In this document: one piece after another, positions 1 through 6,455 of the stretch
Layout of the letters: every line of letters starts with the position of its first letter
Numbering within the stretch: position 1 is the first letter of the stretch
Origin: DATFWC01 sp045801465
GTDB taxonomy: Bacteria; Pseudomonadota; Alphaproteobacteria; Rhizobiales; Xanthobacteraceae
Direction: 5' to 3'
Assembly: GCA_045801465.1 (NCBI GenBank)
Contig: JBJMSU010000083.1
Coordinates: forward strand, 1-10,867
DNA length: 10,867 nt
Made by a program: the position numbers and the translations under genes
Notes under the pieces: generated by a model
Told to the model about the DNA's origin: nothing
Databases searched by the model: none
Seen by the model: the letters and a program-made list of their open reading frames with translations, nothing else

Positions 1-95
1 CCCAGGTGCTGTCCTCGGCGCAATCGCTATCGGCCGAAAGCGGCCGGCTCAAGCTGGAAATGGACAAATTCCTGGACACCATCCGGGCGGCCTGA
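1..95 (+). CDS. Methyl-accepting chemotaxis protein, C-terminal end (partial)
   Basis: The gene enters from the left edge and only its last 30 codons are present, ending at TGA 93-95. The visible peptide starts QVLSSAQSLSAES and ends KFLDTIRAA. This matches the C-terminal helix of alphaproteobacterial methyl-accepting chemotaxis proteins, beyond the cytoplasmic signalling tip and adaptation region. Such proteins form coiled-coil receptor arrays that control CheA kinase. The identification is strengthened by a second, longer copy of the same end at 173-352, which carries more of the family's characteristic sequence. Whether this copy is intact upstream cannot be judged from the window. No clear hairpin terminator follows the stop. 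Confidence 0.75.
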   Translation, partial: QVLSSAQSLSAESGRLKLEMDKFLDTIRAA

Positions 96-172
96 CTCTA
101 GGGCCGGACGGTGCGACTTCCGCTCATTCTCCGTATTCATACGATTCTGAAAATTAAGCACAATTAAAATTG

Positions 173-352
173 CGACAGGCTGCGCAGGGCACTCAGCAGG
201 TCTCCTCGCACATTACGGATGTGCAGCAAGGTGCGAGCGAAACCGGCTCCGCCTCATCCCAGGTGCTGTCCTCGGCGCAATCGCTCTCAGTCGAAAGCAG
301 CCGCCTCAAGCTGGAAATGGACAAGTTCCTCAACACTGTCAGGGCGGCCTGA
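173..352 (+). pseudogene. Decapitated C-terminal remnant of a methyl-accepting chemotaxis protein gene
   Basis: About 59 codons of a chemotaxis receptor C-terminus lie in frame up to TGA 350-352. They begin RQAAQGTQQVSSHITDVQQG, the end of the receptor signalling domain, and continue through QVLSSAQSLSVES to KFLNTVRAA. The last 95 bases match bases 1-95 at 84 of 95 positions (my count), and 26 of the last 30 residues are identical. No receptor N-terminus, membrane segment or ligand-binding domain precedes it. Upstream is an AT-rich stretch (131-171), and the only possible start is a TTG at 170 without a good ribosome binding site. I read it as what is left of a second, tandem receptor gene after most of it was deleted, or as a partial duplication. 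Translation as a 60-residue peptide is possible but unlikely to be functional. Confidence 0.7.
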
Positions 353-450
353 CAGCAGGGCTAGCGTTCCCCTTTGGGCGGTTAGCTCGTTGGCCGGCGC
401 GCACGTGACAGCATTGCGCTGTTTGGCTTAGTCGCTTGTGGTTGCGCGCA

Positions 451-957
451 TCAGTCGAGGTCGATGCGAAACGGTCGGCCCTCGACTGTCATGCTACCCG
501 GCCCCATTTCGTCGAGCGCGCGGAGCATCCGGCCTTCGCGTCCCATGGCTTTGTCGGCCAGGCTAACGATCAAACGGTTCGGCGACGCGATCGGGGACGC
601 CGCCCGGATTTGCCTCGCGATCGAAATTTCATCGCGATGCGGATTGAGTAAGCAGGCGGCGGCAAAGGCGCTCGCGGTCGAGCGGCTGATGCCGGCATAG
701 CAATGCACCACCATCGGGGCGCCCCGGTTCCAGCCGCGGACGAAGTCGATGAGATCGGTGACATGCTCTTCGGCCGGACAGACAAAGCCATCGGCGGGCT
801 CGCAGATATCGTCCAGGCCGAGGATCAGGTGGCGGTCGGCGGCGATCCCGTTCGGCCGCGACACCAGGTGCCGGTCCTTGAGCAACGTGACGATGTGGCT
901 CGCTTTGGTTTCCTCGACGGTCTCGTGCAGGCGCGCGAGCGAACAGACATGGATCAT
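451..957 (-). CDS. Protein tyrosine phosphatase / dual-specificity phosphatase-like protein
   Basis: This 168-residue cytoplasmic protein carries the cysteine phosphatase P-loop HCYAGISRS at residues 85-93. C86 is the expected nucleophile and R92 the phosphate-binding arginine. The acidic pair D49-D50 in LGLDDI is the likely general acid loop. Family knowledge: such enzymes hydrolyse phosphotyrosine or other phosphomonoesters through a cysteinyl-phosphate intermediate. The physiological substrate is unknown. The protein resembles a conserved alphaproteobacterial tyrosine phosphatase family as I remember it. The ATG at 955-957 is chosen because MIHVCSLARL begins the conserved domain; a purine-rich GAGAGAGG lies 12 bases upstream. 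It is the last of five leftward genes, 90 bases after the HD-domain gene, so it may be co-transcribed or have its own promoter. Confidence 0.85.
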   Translation of the reverse strand: MIHVCSLARLHETVEETKASHIVTLLKDRHLVSRPNGIAADRHLILGLDDICEPADGFVCPAEEHVTDLIDFVRGWNRGAPMVVHCYAGISRSTASAFAAACLLNPHRDEISIARQIRAASPIASPNRLIVSLADKAMGREGRMLRALDEMGPGSMTVEGRPFRIDLD

Positions 958-1047
958 TCCCGACGTGAACCTCTCTCGTGATTCGATCCGATATATAGCG
1001 GGTAAATGGCAAATGCGACGGTGTTGGATGGCCGGGTTGGCCGAGGT

Positions 1048-1671
1048 TCATTCCGCAAGCGTTTGGAACAGCTTGAGATAACGCTTTTCTGCCACGGTGG
1101 CGGGCCATGGAGTGAGGTACTCCCGTTCCTGGCGCGGCGAGAGCGCGGGCGGCCGTCCAAAGAAACGGCGTGCCTCGTCGTCGGCGAACCCGGCGAGCCG
1201 CGTCGCCTCGAGATAGGCGGCGGCCTGGTCGGCCGTCTTGACGATCCTGACCACATCGCGCGGCAGCGTCGCCGGCAGGCCGAAGCGCAGGTGAATGGCG
1301 GCGAGCAGGCGCTGTTCGATCGCCTTGTAGGCGTCCCCGATCACGGCCTTGAACGGCGAGATCATGTCGCCGATGACGTATTCGGGGGCGTCGTGCAGGA
1401 GCAGCGCCAGGCGGGCGCGGCGGTCGAGGCTGGGCGAATGCAGGCGCGCGATCGTCTCGACCAGCAGCGTGTGTTGGGCGACCGAGAAGATGTGGTCGCC
1501 GCTGGTCTGGCCGTTCCAGCGCGCGACCCGCGCCAGCCCGTGCGCGATATCGGCGACCTCGACATCGAGCGGCGAGGGGTCGAGCAGGTCGAGCCGCCGT
1601 CCCGACAGCATGCGTTGCCACGCGCGTTGAGGCCGCCGCCGGGACGGGGAGGGGAGTTCGTCGAGAGCCAT
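1048..1671 (-). CDS. HD-domain phosphohydrolase (YfbR-like 5'-nucleotidase type)
   Basis: From the ATG at 1669-1671 this is a 207-residue HD-superfamily protein. The metal-binding set is visible: H67 in SVAQHTLLV, H93-D94 in LLLHDAPEYVIGDM, with E97 and D102, and a distal D148 in IVKTADQAAAY. This arrangement matches YfbR/YedD-like HD hydrolases, which remove phosphate from deoxynucleoside monophosphates; that substrate is inferred. An in-frame GTG at 1716 would add 15 residues (starting VSLAHLG) before the domain. I prefer the ATG because the added residues look unlike the family, but neither start has a strong ribosome binding site. The gene follows tag by only 17-62 bases on the same strand, which suggests co-transcription and a loose link to nucleotide or DNA damage metabolism. 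Confidence 0.85.
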   Translation of the reverse strand: MALDELPSPSRRRPQRAWQRMLSGRRLDLLDPSPLDVEVADIAHGLARVARWNGQTSGDHIFSVAQHTLLVETIARLHSPSLDRRARLALLLHDAPEYVIGDMISPFKAVIGDAYKAIEQRLLAAIHLRFGLPATLPRDVVRIVKTADQAAAYLEATRLAGFADDEARRFFGRPPALSPRQEREYLTPWPATVAEKRYLKLFQTLAE

Positions 1672-1732
1672 GCCGTATTGGTAGCCTGACGGGCCGAGAT
1701 GTGCGAGCGACACCACCTGCAGGTGGGCGGCA

Positions 1733-2335
1733 TCACCGCGTCGTCGCGTGCGCCAGCGCGGCGTGGCGATGGCACTTGACGAGGTGATCGTTCACCATGC
1801 CGACCGCCTGCATGAAGGCATAGACGATGGTCGGACCGCAGAACTTGAACCCGCGGCGCGCCAGCTCCTTGGAGATGCGGCGCGACAGCTCGGTCTCGGC
1901 CGGCACCTGCGAGACCGAGCGAAAGCGGTTGATCTTCGGTGTGCCGTCGAGGAAATCCCATAGCAGGCGCGAGAAGCCCGGCCCTTTCTCCACCAGGTCC
2001 AGATAGGCGCGCGCAGAGAGCACCGCGCCCTCGATCTTCAACCGATTGCGCACGATGCCGACATCGTTCATCAGCGCCGCGACTTTGCGCTTGTCGTAGC
2101 GCGCGATCTTTTCCGGCTCGAAGGCGTCAAAGGCGCGGCGGAAGTTCTCGCGCTTGCGCAGGATGGTGATCCACGACAGCCCGGCCTGGAAGCCGTCGAG
2201 CATGAGCTTCTCGTACAGCGCGCGGTCGTCGAACTCCGGGGTGCCCCATTCCTCGTCGTGATAGGCGACGTAGAGCGGGTCCTGCCCGGGCCAGGGGCAG
2301 CGGACGAGGCCGTCAGCATGAAGGAGAGGGGCCAT
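1733..2335 (-). CDS. tag: DNA-3-methyladenine glycosylase I
   Basis: This 200-residue protein matches E. coli Tag over its length: RCPWPGQDPLYVAYHDEEWG at the N-terminus, then GFQAGLSWITILRKRENF, RRGFKFCGPTIVYAFMQA and VNDHLVKCH near the end. Tag excises 3-methyladenine from alkylated DNA in base excision repair. The four zinc ligands of E. coli Tag (C4, H17, H175, C179) map to C13, H26, H184 and C188 with the same 13- and 4-residue spacings. The catalytic-pocket glutamate E38 aligns with D47 (LMLDGFQAGLSW), a conservative change that I believe is common in alphaproteobacteria. The ATG at 2333-2335 gives about nine extra N-terminal residues and has no clear Shine-Dalgarno sequence. The HD gene follows closely, and the coiled-coil gene lies 51 bases upstream. 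Confidence 0.95.
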   Translation of the reverse strand: MAPLLHADGLVRCPWPGQDPLYVAYHDEEWGTPEFDDRALYEKLMLDGFQAGLSWITILRKRENFRRAFDAFEPEKIARYDKRKVAALMNDVGIVRNRLKIEGAVLSARAYLDLVEKGPGFSRLLWDFLDGTPKINRFRSVSQVPAETELSRRISKELARRGFKFCGPTIVYAFMQAVGMVNDHLVKCHRHAALAHATTR

Positions 2336-2386
2336 GGAGGCGGAACGCGTCGTGTCTCTGAAGGCCGATCGTCTCGATGCGCTGCC

Positions 2387-2707
2387 CTATGGACGGCCGT
2401 CGCGCTCGCGTAGAACCTCACGCATGACATCGGCAATGATGGTGGGCAGGCTTTTGGCCATGCCGTCGACCTTGCCGTCGAGCCCGCCAACTTTTCCTTC
2501 CAACCCGTCGAATTTCTGCTCCAGTCCATCGACCTTGCGCTCGATCCGATCGAGTCGCGTCTTGATGGCGGCCAGATCGTCGCTGTTGCGCCGGGTCTGT
2601 TCGAGAATATGGCGCGTCACCATCTTCTCGCCTTCGACTTCGCGCTCGACGATGATTACTCGGCCTTCGAGTTGTTGGAACTCGTTCCGCGTCACTTCAA
2701 TCGGCAT
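2387..2707 (-). CDS. Small heptad-repeat coiled-coil protein (hypothetical)
   Basis: I do not recognise a named family for this 106-residue protein. From about residue 48 to 90 it shows an almost perfect 3-4 spacing of hydrophobic residues: I48, L52, I55, V59, L62, F66, L69, V73, L76, V80, M83, L87 and I90. The core is made of seven-residue units such as LEQKFDG, LEGKVGG and LDGKVDG, so a parallel oligomeric coiled coil is expected. There is no signal peptide or membrane segment. The C-terminus is charged (REVLRERDGRP). The ATG at 2705-2707 is chosen because the frame upstream reads antisense into the YgfZ gene and looks non-coding; a G-run lies about 10 bases before it. It sits between ygfZ (71 bases upstream) and tag (51 bases downstream) on the same strand. 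Function is unknown; a scaffold or partner-binding role is speculation. Confidence 0.75.
   Translation of the reverse strand: MPIEVTRNEFQQLEGRVIIVEREVEGEKMVTRHILEQTRRNSDDLAAIKTRLDRIERKVDGLEQKFDGLEGKVGGLDGKVDGMAKSLPTIIADVMREVLRERDGRP
2463..2546 (-). repeat. Four 21-bp tandem units encoding coiled-coil heptads
   Basis: Four consecutive 21-base units, each beginning like CCGTCGACC or CCGTCGAAT on the + strand, encode successive heptads (VDG-LEQKF, FDG-LEGKV, VGG-LDGKV and so on). The unit length is a multiple of three, so gain or loss of a unit would lengthen or shorten the coiled coil in frame. Confidence 0.65.
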
Positions 2708-2778
2708 GCAGAGAGTGCCCCCCGTTCGCGGCCAACGTAGCACACCTCTCGAACGATTCCAGTCGCCGGAGCGCTTGG

Positions 2779-3669
2779 TCACTCTGCGGCCTTCGCCTCG
2801 CCCGGCCAGGCGAAGCGCGCCCACGTTGGCTTTACCGGGCGGATTTCGACTCCGCCGGCAACCAGCGCGGTTCCGGCCGCGATGGCGTCGGCGACGCGGT
2901 CGAGCCGCAGCATGGCAAGCCCGCGGCCCTGCGCCGACGAGCCCATGGTGCCGACCGGCCGCTCGCCCGCCACCACCGGCGTGCCGGCTTCCGGCGCGAA
3001 CGCGTCGTAGACGACCGGCACCACCCGGTTGCGTGCCGTGCCGCGGTGCTCCATGCGCGAGACCACTTCCTGGCCGACGTAACATCCCTTCTCGAAATCG
3101 ACGCCGCCGAGCTGATCCATCTCGGCCTCGTGCGGGAATGCATCGCCATAGATGAAATCGAGACCGCCGCGCGGGACGCCGAGCGCGATGCGGTGAGCCT
3201 CGTAACTGGCGGCGTCGACCAGTGAGGCGCCGAGCTCGCTCGCGGCGTCCGTGGCGAGATGCGGCGGCAGCATGACGCGCAATCCCAAAGCGGGGAGCCG
3301 GGGATCGCGATAAACGAGACCGCATTCGGTCGCGCCATCGCCGTCCCACGCCGCCAGGACGCCAAGCGTTTCCGACAGGTCCTCCACGATCACTTTGGCG
3401 CGGAGCTTGTAGAAGTTGAGGCGCTCGACCAGGGTCACGGCCAGGGCGCGCGGACAATCGAGGAACAGCCCGGCCCCGTCCTGCGGCGAAACTTCGGCAA
3501 TGATGCAGTCAGCGATGACTTTGCCCTGCGGGGTCAACAGCGCGGCAAAACGCGCGACCTCAGGTGTCACCTTGCCGAGGTCGGCGGTGACGAGCCCGTT
3601 GAGGAACTTGCGCGCGTCGTCGCCGACAACCTTGACGACGCTGCGGTCGGGAAGAAGCGTAGCCTTCAT
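2779..3669 (-). CDS. ygfZ: YgfZ/GcvT-domain folate-binding protein
   Basis: This 296-residue protein has the YgfZ signature KGCYVGQE at residues 194-201, with the conserved cysteine C196, followed by VVSRMEHRGTARNR. The N-terminal half (FLNGLVTADLGKV, LLTPQGKVIADCII) matches the GcvT-like fold. Family knowledge: YgfZ binds tetrahydrofolate and assists repair or maturation of certain Fe-S enzymes such as MiaB, acting in the cytoplasm. Length is close to the usual 300 or so. The ATG at 3667-3669 gives MKATLLPDRSVVKV, a normal family start, though its ribosome binding site is weak. It heads a leftward gene run and is divergent from the dihydroorotase gene, with 116 bases between the two start codons, so both promoters must lie there. 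Confidence 0.93.
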   Translation of the reverse strand: MKATLLPDRSVVKVVGDDARKFLNGLVTADLGKVTPEVARFAALLTPQGKVIADCIIAEVSPQDGAGLFLDCPRALAVTLVERLNFYKLRAKVIVEDLSETLGVLAAWDGDGATECGLVYRDPRLPALGLRVMLPPHLATDAASELGASLVDAASYEAHRIALGVPRGGLDFIYGDAFPHEAEMDQLGGVDFEKGCYVGQEVVSRMEHRGTARNRVVPVVYDAFAPEAGTPVVAGERPVGTMGSSAQGRGLAMLRLDRVADAIAAGTALVAGGVEIRPVKPTWARFAWPGEAKAAE

Positions 3670-3679
3670 GCCAATGCTC

Positions 3680-3708
3680 TTGCCAGAAATCTTCGCTCAA
3701 CGTAAGCG
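3680..3708 (+). promoter_or_regulatory. Candidate sigma70-type promoter for the dihydroorotase gene
   Basis: TTGCCA at 3680-3685 and TAAGCG at 3703-3708 are separated by 17 bases in the divergent intergenic region. Transcription would begin near 3715, about 70 bases before the ATG at 3786. The -10 match is modest, so this is only a candidate. Confidence 0.25.
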
Positions 3709-3785
3709 CTCGATGGCGCGTCTCAAGCCGCCAATATTGAAACCCCTCTAAGTTGCGAGCGCGCGCGAACAGCCCGGAAGCCGCG

Positions 3786-5120
3786 ATGAGCGAAGGCTAC
3801 GACCTGATTCTCAAGGGCGCGACCGTCGTCAACCACGACGGCGAGGGCATCCGCGACGTCGGCGTCAGGAGCGGCTTGATCGCTGCCATCGGCGACCTCG
3901 CCGGCGCATCGGCGCGCGCGGTGATCGACTGTAGCGGCCTGCACGTCTTGCCGGGCGTGATCGACACCCAGGTGCATTTCCGCGAGCCCGGGCTCATCCG
4001 CAAGGAGGATCTCGAGAGCGGCTCGCGCTCGGCCGTGATGGGCGGCGTCACGGCAGTGTTCGAAATGCCGAACACCGATCCGCTGACGGTGAGCGCGGCG
4101 GCGCTCGCCGACAAGATCAAACGCGCGCATCATCGTATGCACTGCGACTTTGCCTTCTTCGTCGGCGGCACGCGCGAGAACACGCATGAGCTCGCCGCGC
4201 TGGAGCGTCTGCCCGGCGCCGCCGGCATCAAGGTGTTCATGGGTTCCTCGACCGGGTCGCTGCTGGTCGAGGATGACGAAGGCGTGCGCAATATTCTCAA
4301 GGTGATCCGCCGGCGCGCCTCGTTTCATGCCGAGGACGAGAGCAGGCTCAAAGAACGCAAGCACCTGCGCGTCGACGGCGACGCAAGCTCGCATCCCGTG
4401 TGGCGCGACGACGTGGCCGCACTCACGGCGACGCAACGCCTGGTGCGCCTGGCGCACGAAACCGGCAAGCGCGTGCACGTGCTGCATGTCACCACCCGGC
4501 ACGAGATCGAGTTCCTTAAGCTCCACAAGGACGTCGCTTCCGTCGAGGTGACGCCGCATCATCTCACGCTCGTCGCGCCCGAGTGCTACCAGCGCCTCGG
4601 CACGTTGGCGCAGATGAACCCGCCGGTGCGCGACGGTGCGCATCAGACCGCCCTGTGGCACGGCCTTCGACAGGGCATCGTCGATGTGCTCGGCTCCGAT
4701 CACGCGCCGCATGCACGCGACGAGAAGGAGCGGCCCTATCCGGCAAGCCCGTCGGGCATGACCGGAGTGCAGACACTCGTTCCCCTCATGCTCGACCACG
4801 TCAATGCGGGCCGGCTCTCGCTCGCCCGCCTCGTCGACCTCACGAGCGCCGGGCCCGCGCGCCTGTTCGGCATCGCCAGAAAAGGACGGATCGCCGTCGG
4901 CTATGACGCCGATTTCACCGTCGTCGATCTCAAGCGGCGCGCGACCATCACCAATGGCTGGATGGCGTCGCGCGCCGGGTGGACGCCCTATGACGGCGTG
5001 ACCGTCACCGGCTGGCCGGTGGGCACGTTTGTGCGCGGCAACAAGGTGATGTGGGACGGCGAGCTCACCACGCCGGCGGCCGGAGAGGCGGTGCGGTTTT
5101 TGGAAACTCTTGTCTACTGA
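3786..5120 (+). CDS. pyrC: Dihydroorotase-like amidohydrolase (PyrC class I type)
   Basis: This 444-residue amidohydrolase belongs to the dihydroorotase/allantoinase group. Dihydroorotase makes dihydroorotate from carbamoyl aspartate in pyrimidine synthesis. Visible motifs are TQVHFREPG (61-69), MPNTDP (94-99), GIKVFMGSS (147-155, K149 a possible carboxylated lysine), FHAEDE (180-185), HVLH (231-234), MNPPVR (277-282) and GSDHAPH (303-309, D305). The first histidine of the usual metal-binding HxH is glutamine (Q62), while H64, H181, H234 and D305 remain. I recall the TQVH form in other alphaproteobacterial members, so it may be a subfamily trait. The ATG at 3786 is chosen over a TTG at 3753 because GGAAG lies five bases upstream. 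The gene overlaps the convergent small gene by 7 bases. No pyrB is adjacent, so the exact substrate is inferred. Confidence 0.9.
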   Translation: MSEGYDLILKGATVVNHDGEGIRDVGVRSGLIAAIGDLAGASARAVIDCSGLHVLPGVIDTQVHFREPGLIRKEDLESGSRSAVMGGVTAVFEMPNTDPLTVSAAALADKIKRAHHRMHCDFAFFVGGTRENTHELAALERLPGAAGIKVFMGSSTGSLLVEDDEGVRNILKVIRRRASFHAEDESRLKERKHLRVDGDASSHPVWRDDVAALTATQRLVRLAHETGKRVHVLHVTTRHEIEFLKLHKDVASVEVTPHHLTLVAPECYQRLGTLAQMNPPVRDGAHQTALWHGLRQGIVDVLGSDHAPHARDEKERPYPASPSGMTGVQTLVPLMLDHVNAGRLSLARLVDLTSAGPARLFGIARKGRIAVGYDADFTVVDLKRRATITNGWMASRAGWTPYDGVTVTGWPVGTFVRGNKVMWDGELTTPAAGEAVRFLETLVY

Positions 5121-5383
5121 TGCAGTCGGCCGACGGAGAATTCGCCGTTGCGGATGCGGTTCGCCAGGCCTTCCGTGTAGCGGGCGGCGGCGTCCTCACC
5201 GTAGGTGGAGACGAGCTCGGCGAGCGCGGTGAACAGGCAGGCCTGCGCCAGGCAGTCGCCGTCGATGCCGTCGAGACGCGCTTCGGCCCAGGCCTCGGCC
5301 AGATAGCCCAGGGCCGCCCGCCTTTCTTCCGCATGATCCAGCCTCGGCGTGACGGCCGGACGCGGACGCGTCCCGGTGCTCAT
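5114..5383 (-). CDS. Small conserved hypothetical protein
   Basis: I recognise no named domain in this 89-residue protein. It is mostly helical in appearance, with a central stretch RRAALGYLAEAWAEARLDGI and then DGDCLAQACLFTALAELVSTYGED, including two cysteines (C44 and C49). There is no signal peptide or membrane segment. The start ATG at 5381-5383 is supported by AGGGGA five bases upstream, one of the better ribosome binding sites in the window. The 3' end overlaps the dihydroorotase gene by 7 bases in convergent orientation. The codon pattern and composition look like the neighbours, and I believe similar small proteins occur beside this gene in related bacteria, but that is from memory. 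Confidence 0.7.
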   Translation of the reverse strand: MSTGTRPRPAVTPRLDHAEERRAALGYLAEAWAEARLDGIDGDCLAQACLFTALAELVSTYGEDAAARYTEGLANRIRNGEFSVGRLHQ

Positions 5384-5441
5384 GATCGTCCCCTACAGCG
5401 CGCCACACCATTCCGTCGACGTTAGCACGCGCGGACGCGGA

Positions 5442-5460
5442 GAGAAGTCGGCACCTTCTC
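5442..5460 (-). terminator. Possible weak hairpin after the TIGR02301-like gene
   Basis: A GAGAAG/CTTCTC inverted repeat with a 7-base loop lies just past the TAA stop at 5467-5469 on the minus strand. There is no U-run after it, so it may be only a weak terminator or chance. Confidence 0.25.
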
Positions 5461-5466
5461 GCAAGG

Positions 5467-5841
5467 TTAATTCGCATAACGGGCGGTGATGTCGCGCGAA
5501 ATCTTGGCGCCCTCTTCGAGATAGCGACGAATCACCAAGTCGGCCGCGGGCGTGCAGGTGCGATAGGTCTGCTGGAATCCGCGGTAACCGCGATTGAACC
5601 CGGCAACCAGCTTGTCCCGCCGCTCGCCGGCGGGCGTCTCGGCTTCGACCAGCGCCTGCATCTCGTTGCGCCATTTCGCGCCTTCATTGGCGCCGCACAG
5701 CGCCCGCAGATAATGCAGCGCCCCCAGGATCTCGGCGAGCCGCTGCAGGTCGCGATCGTAAGGGGCAGCCCCGCCCTGCGCGCGCGCGGGGGTCAAGGCG
5801 GCGAGCATCATCCAGACGAGGGTGAGAAGGCGGGTCAGCAT
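5467..5841 (-). CDS. Secreted TIGR02301-family protein
   Basis: From the ATG at 5839-5841 the product is 124 residues. It opens with a signal peptide (MLTRLLTLVWMMLAALTPARA, probable cleavage after A21) and continues as a helical domain starting near YDRDLQRLAEILGALHYLR. Two cysteines (C49 in RALCGANEG, C96 in YRTCTPAAD) could form a periplasmic disulfide. The pattern matches the TIGR02301 family of uncharacterised alphaproteobacterial proteins as I remember it; no function is known. The reading frame extends to 5913, but the extra residues lack signal-peptide character and would bury the hydrophobic segment, so the later start is preferred; no good ribosome binding site decides it. The NUDIX gene ends 68 bases upstream on the same strand. 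Confidence 0.8.
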   Translation of the reverse strand: MLTRLLTLVWMMLAALTPARAQGGAAPYDRDLQRLAEILGALHYLRALCGANEGAKWRNEMQALVEAETPAGERRDKLVAGFNRGYRGFQQTYRTCTPAADLVIRRYLEEGAKISRDITARYAN

Positions 5842-5909
5842 GGTGCGCACGGTCGAGACATGCGTCGACGATGCGGCGATTGCAAGCCTCCGCGGCGAGC
5901 ACCGGCGCA

Positions 5910-6383
5910 TCAATCAGTCTCGTCCAGCCGCGCGAAGGCCGCGGCGATGATGTCGGCGAGACCTTCGGTGGTGGTGAGACCGGCGAGTTCGGCAGGGTAA
6001 ATCCAGCGCGCTTCCGCCAATTCGGCGTTCAGCGTCGGCTCGCCGCCGAGCCAGCGCGCCGCGAAGGCGAGGATCACGAAATGGCGCTCGACGCGCTGCG
6101 CGGCGTCGCGCGTGATCACCTCGCGATAGCCGGCAAGTCCGACCGGCTCGATGGCGAGGCCGGTTTCCTCCTCGACTTCCCGCATCACCGCCTGCGACAG
6201 GGTCTCGCCCGCTTCCACCGCCCCGCCCGGCAGTGTGAACAGGTCGCGGGCCGGGGGGCGGGCGCGGCGCACCACGAGCACGCGTCCGTCGCGGATCACG
6301 GCCGCGCTGACGGCGAGATAGGGACGGTCGGGATAGACCCGCGGATCGGCGACGCGCGGAGCATTTTCAGGAAAAGTGGGCAC
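5910..6383 (-). CDS. NUDIX hydrolase (ADP-ribose pyrophosphatase-like)
   Basis: The 157-residue protein has a complete Nudix box, GX5EX7REUXEEXGU, at residues 54-76: G54, E60, R68-E69, E72-E73 and G75. The glutamates bind the divalent metals. Family members cleave nucleoside diphosphates linked to another moiety; RRARPPARDLFTLPGGAVE before the box suggests an ADP-ribose or (d)NTP-type substrate, not resolved here. The only available start before the domain is the GTG at 6381-6383, and it lies inside a palindromic repeat (6361-6404). That repeat supplies the first seven codons and a GGAAA that can act as a weak ribosome binding site. Upstream the frame stays open to a TAG near 6456 without an ATG. 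The ancestral N-terminus may have been replaced by the insertion. Confidence 0.9.
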   Translation of the reverse strand: MPTFPENAPRVADPRVYPDRPYLAVSAAVIRDGRVLVVRRARPPARDLFTLPGGAVEAGETLSQAVMREVEEETGLAIEPVGLAGYREVITRDAAQRVERHFVILAFAARWLGGEPTLNAELAEARWIYPAELAGLTTTEGLADIIAAAFARLDETD

Positions 6384-6404
6384 CGGTTTTTCCGTGGAAA
6401 ATGC
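6361..6404. repeat. 44-bp palindromic intergenic repeat overlapping the NUDIX start
   Basis: Ends GCATTTTC (6361-6368) and GAAAATGC (6397-6404) are perfect inverted repeats. An inner pair GGAAAA (6370-6375) and TTTTCC (6388-6393) flanks a GTGGGCACCGGT core. I recall GGAAAAGTGGG-ACCGGTTTTCC palindromes as abundant dispersed elements in rhizobial genomes; this is memory, not a search. Confidence 0.7.
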
Positions 6405-6455
6405 GACCAGCTTGAATCCGGCGCGCTTGCCAGCGCTGGACAGCTTACACGATTT

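Larger units (their letters stand above)
1..352 (+). repeat. Diverged direct repeat of an MCP gene 3' end (1-95 and 258-352)
   Basis: The two copies are 257 bases apart and align without gaps, with 11 substitutions that I can count (offsets 29, 32, 34, 42, 47, 68, 74, 75, 80, 81 and 84). Similarity fades a few bases after the stop codons. The left copy is cut by the window edge, so the repeat may be longer. The divergence suggests paralogous genes rather than a recent duplication. Confidence 0.8.

Noticed and set aside
629..1621. 330-codon leftward frame across the HD and phosphatase genes
   Set aside because: It is rich in R, A, G and P, runs out of frame over two genes with clear HD and cysteine phosphatase motifs, and has no domain of its own.
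2708..3457. Long N-terminal extension of the coiled-coil protein
   Set aside because: The extension is arginine-rich and antisense-like in composition because it runs out of frame over ygfZ on the same strand; only the part from the ATG at 2707 looks like protein.
3723..4799. 358-codon frame antisense to the dihydroorotase gene
   Set aside because: It is a high-GC shadow of a conserved enzyme; the opposite strand carries all amidohydrolase motifs and a good ribosome binding site.
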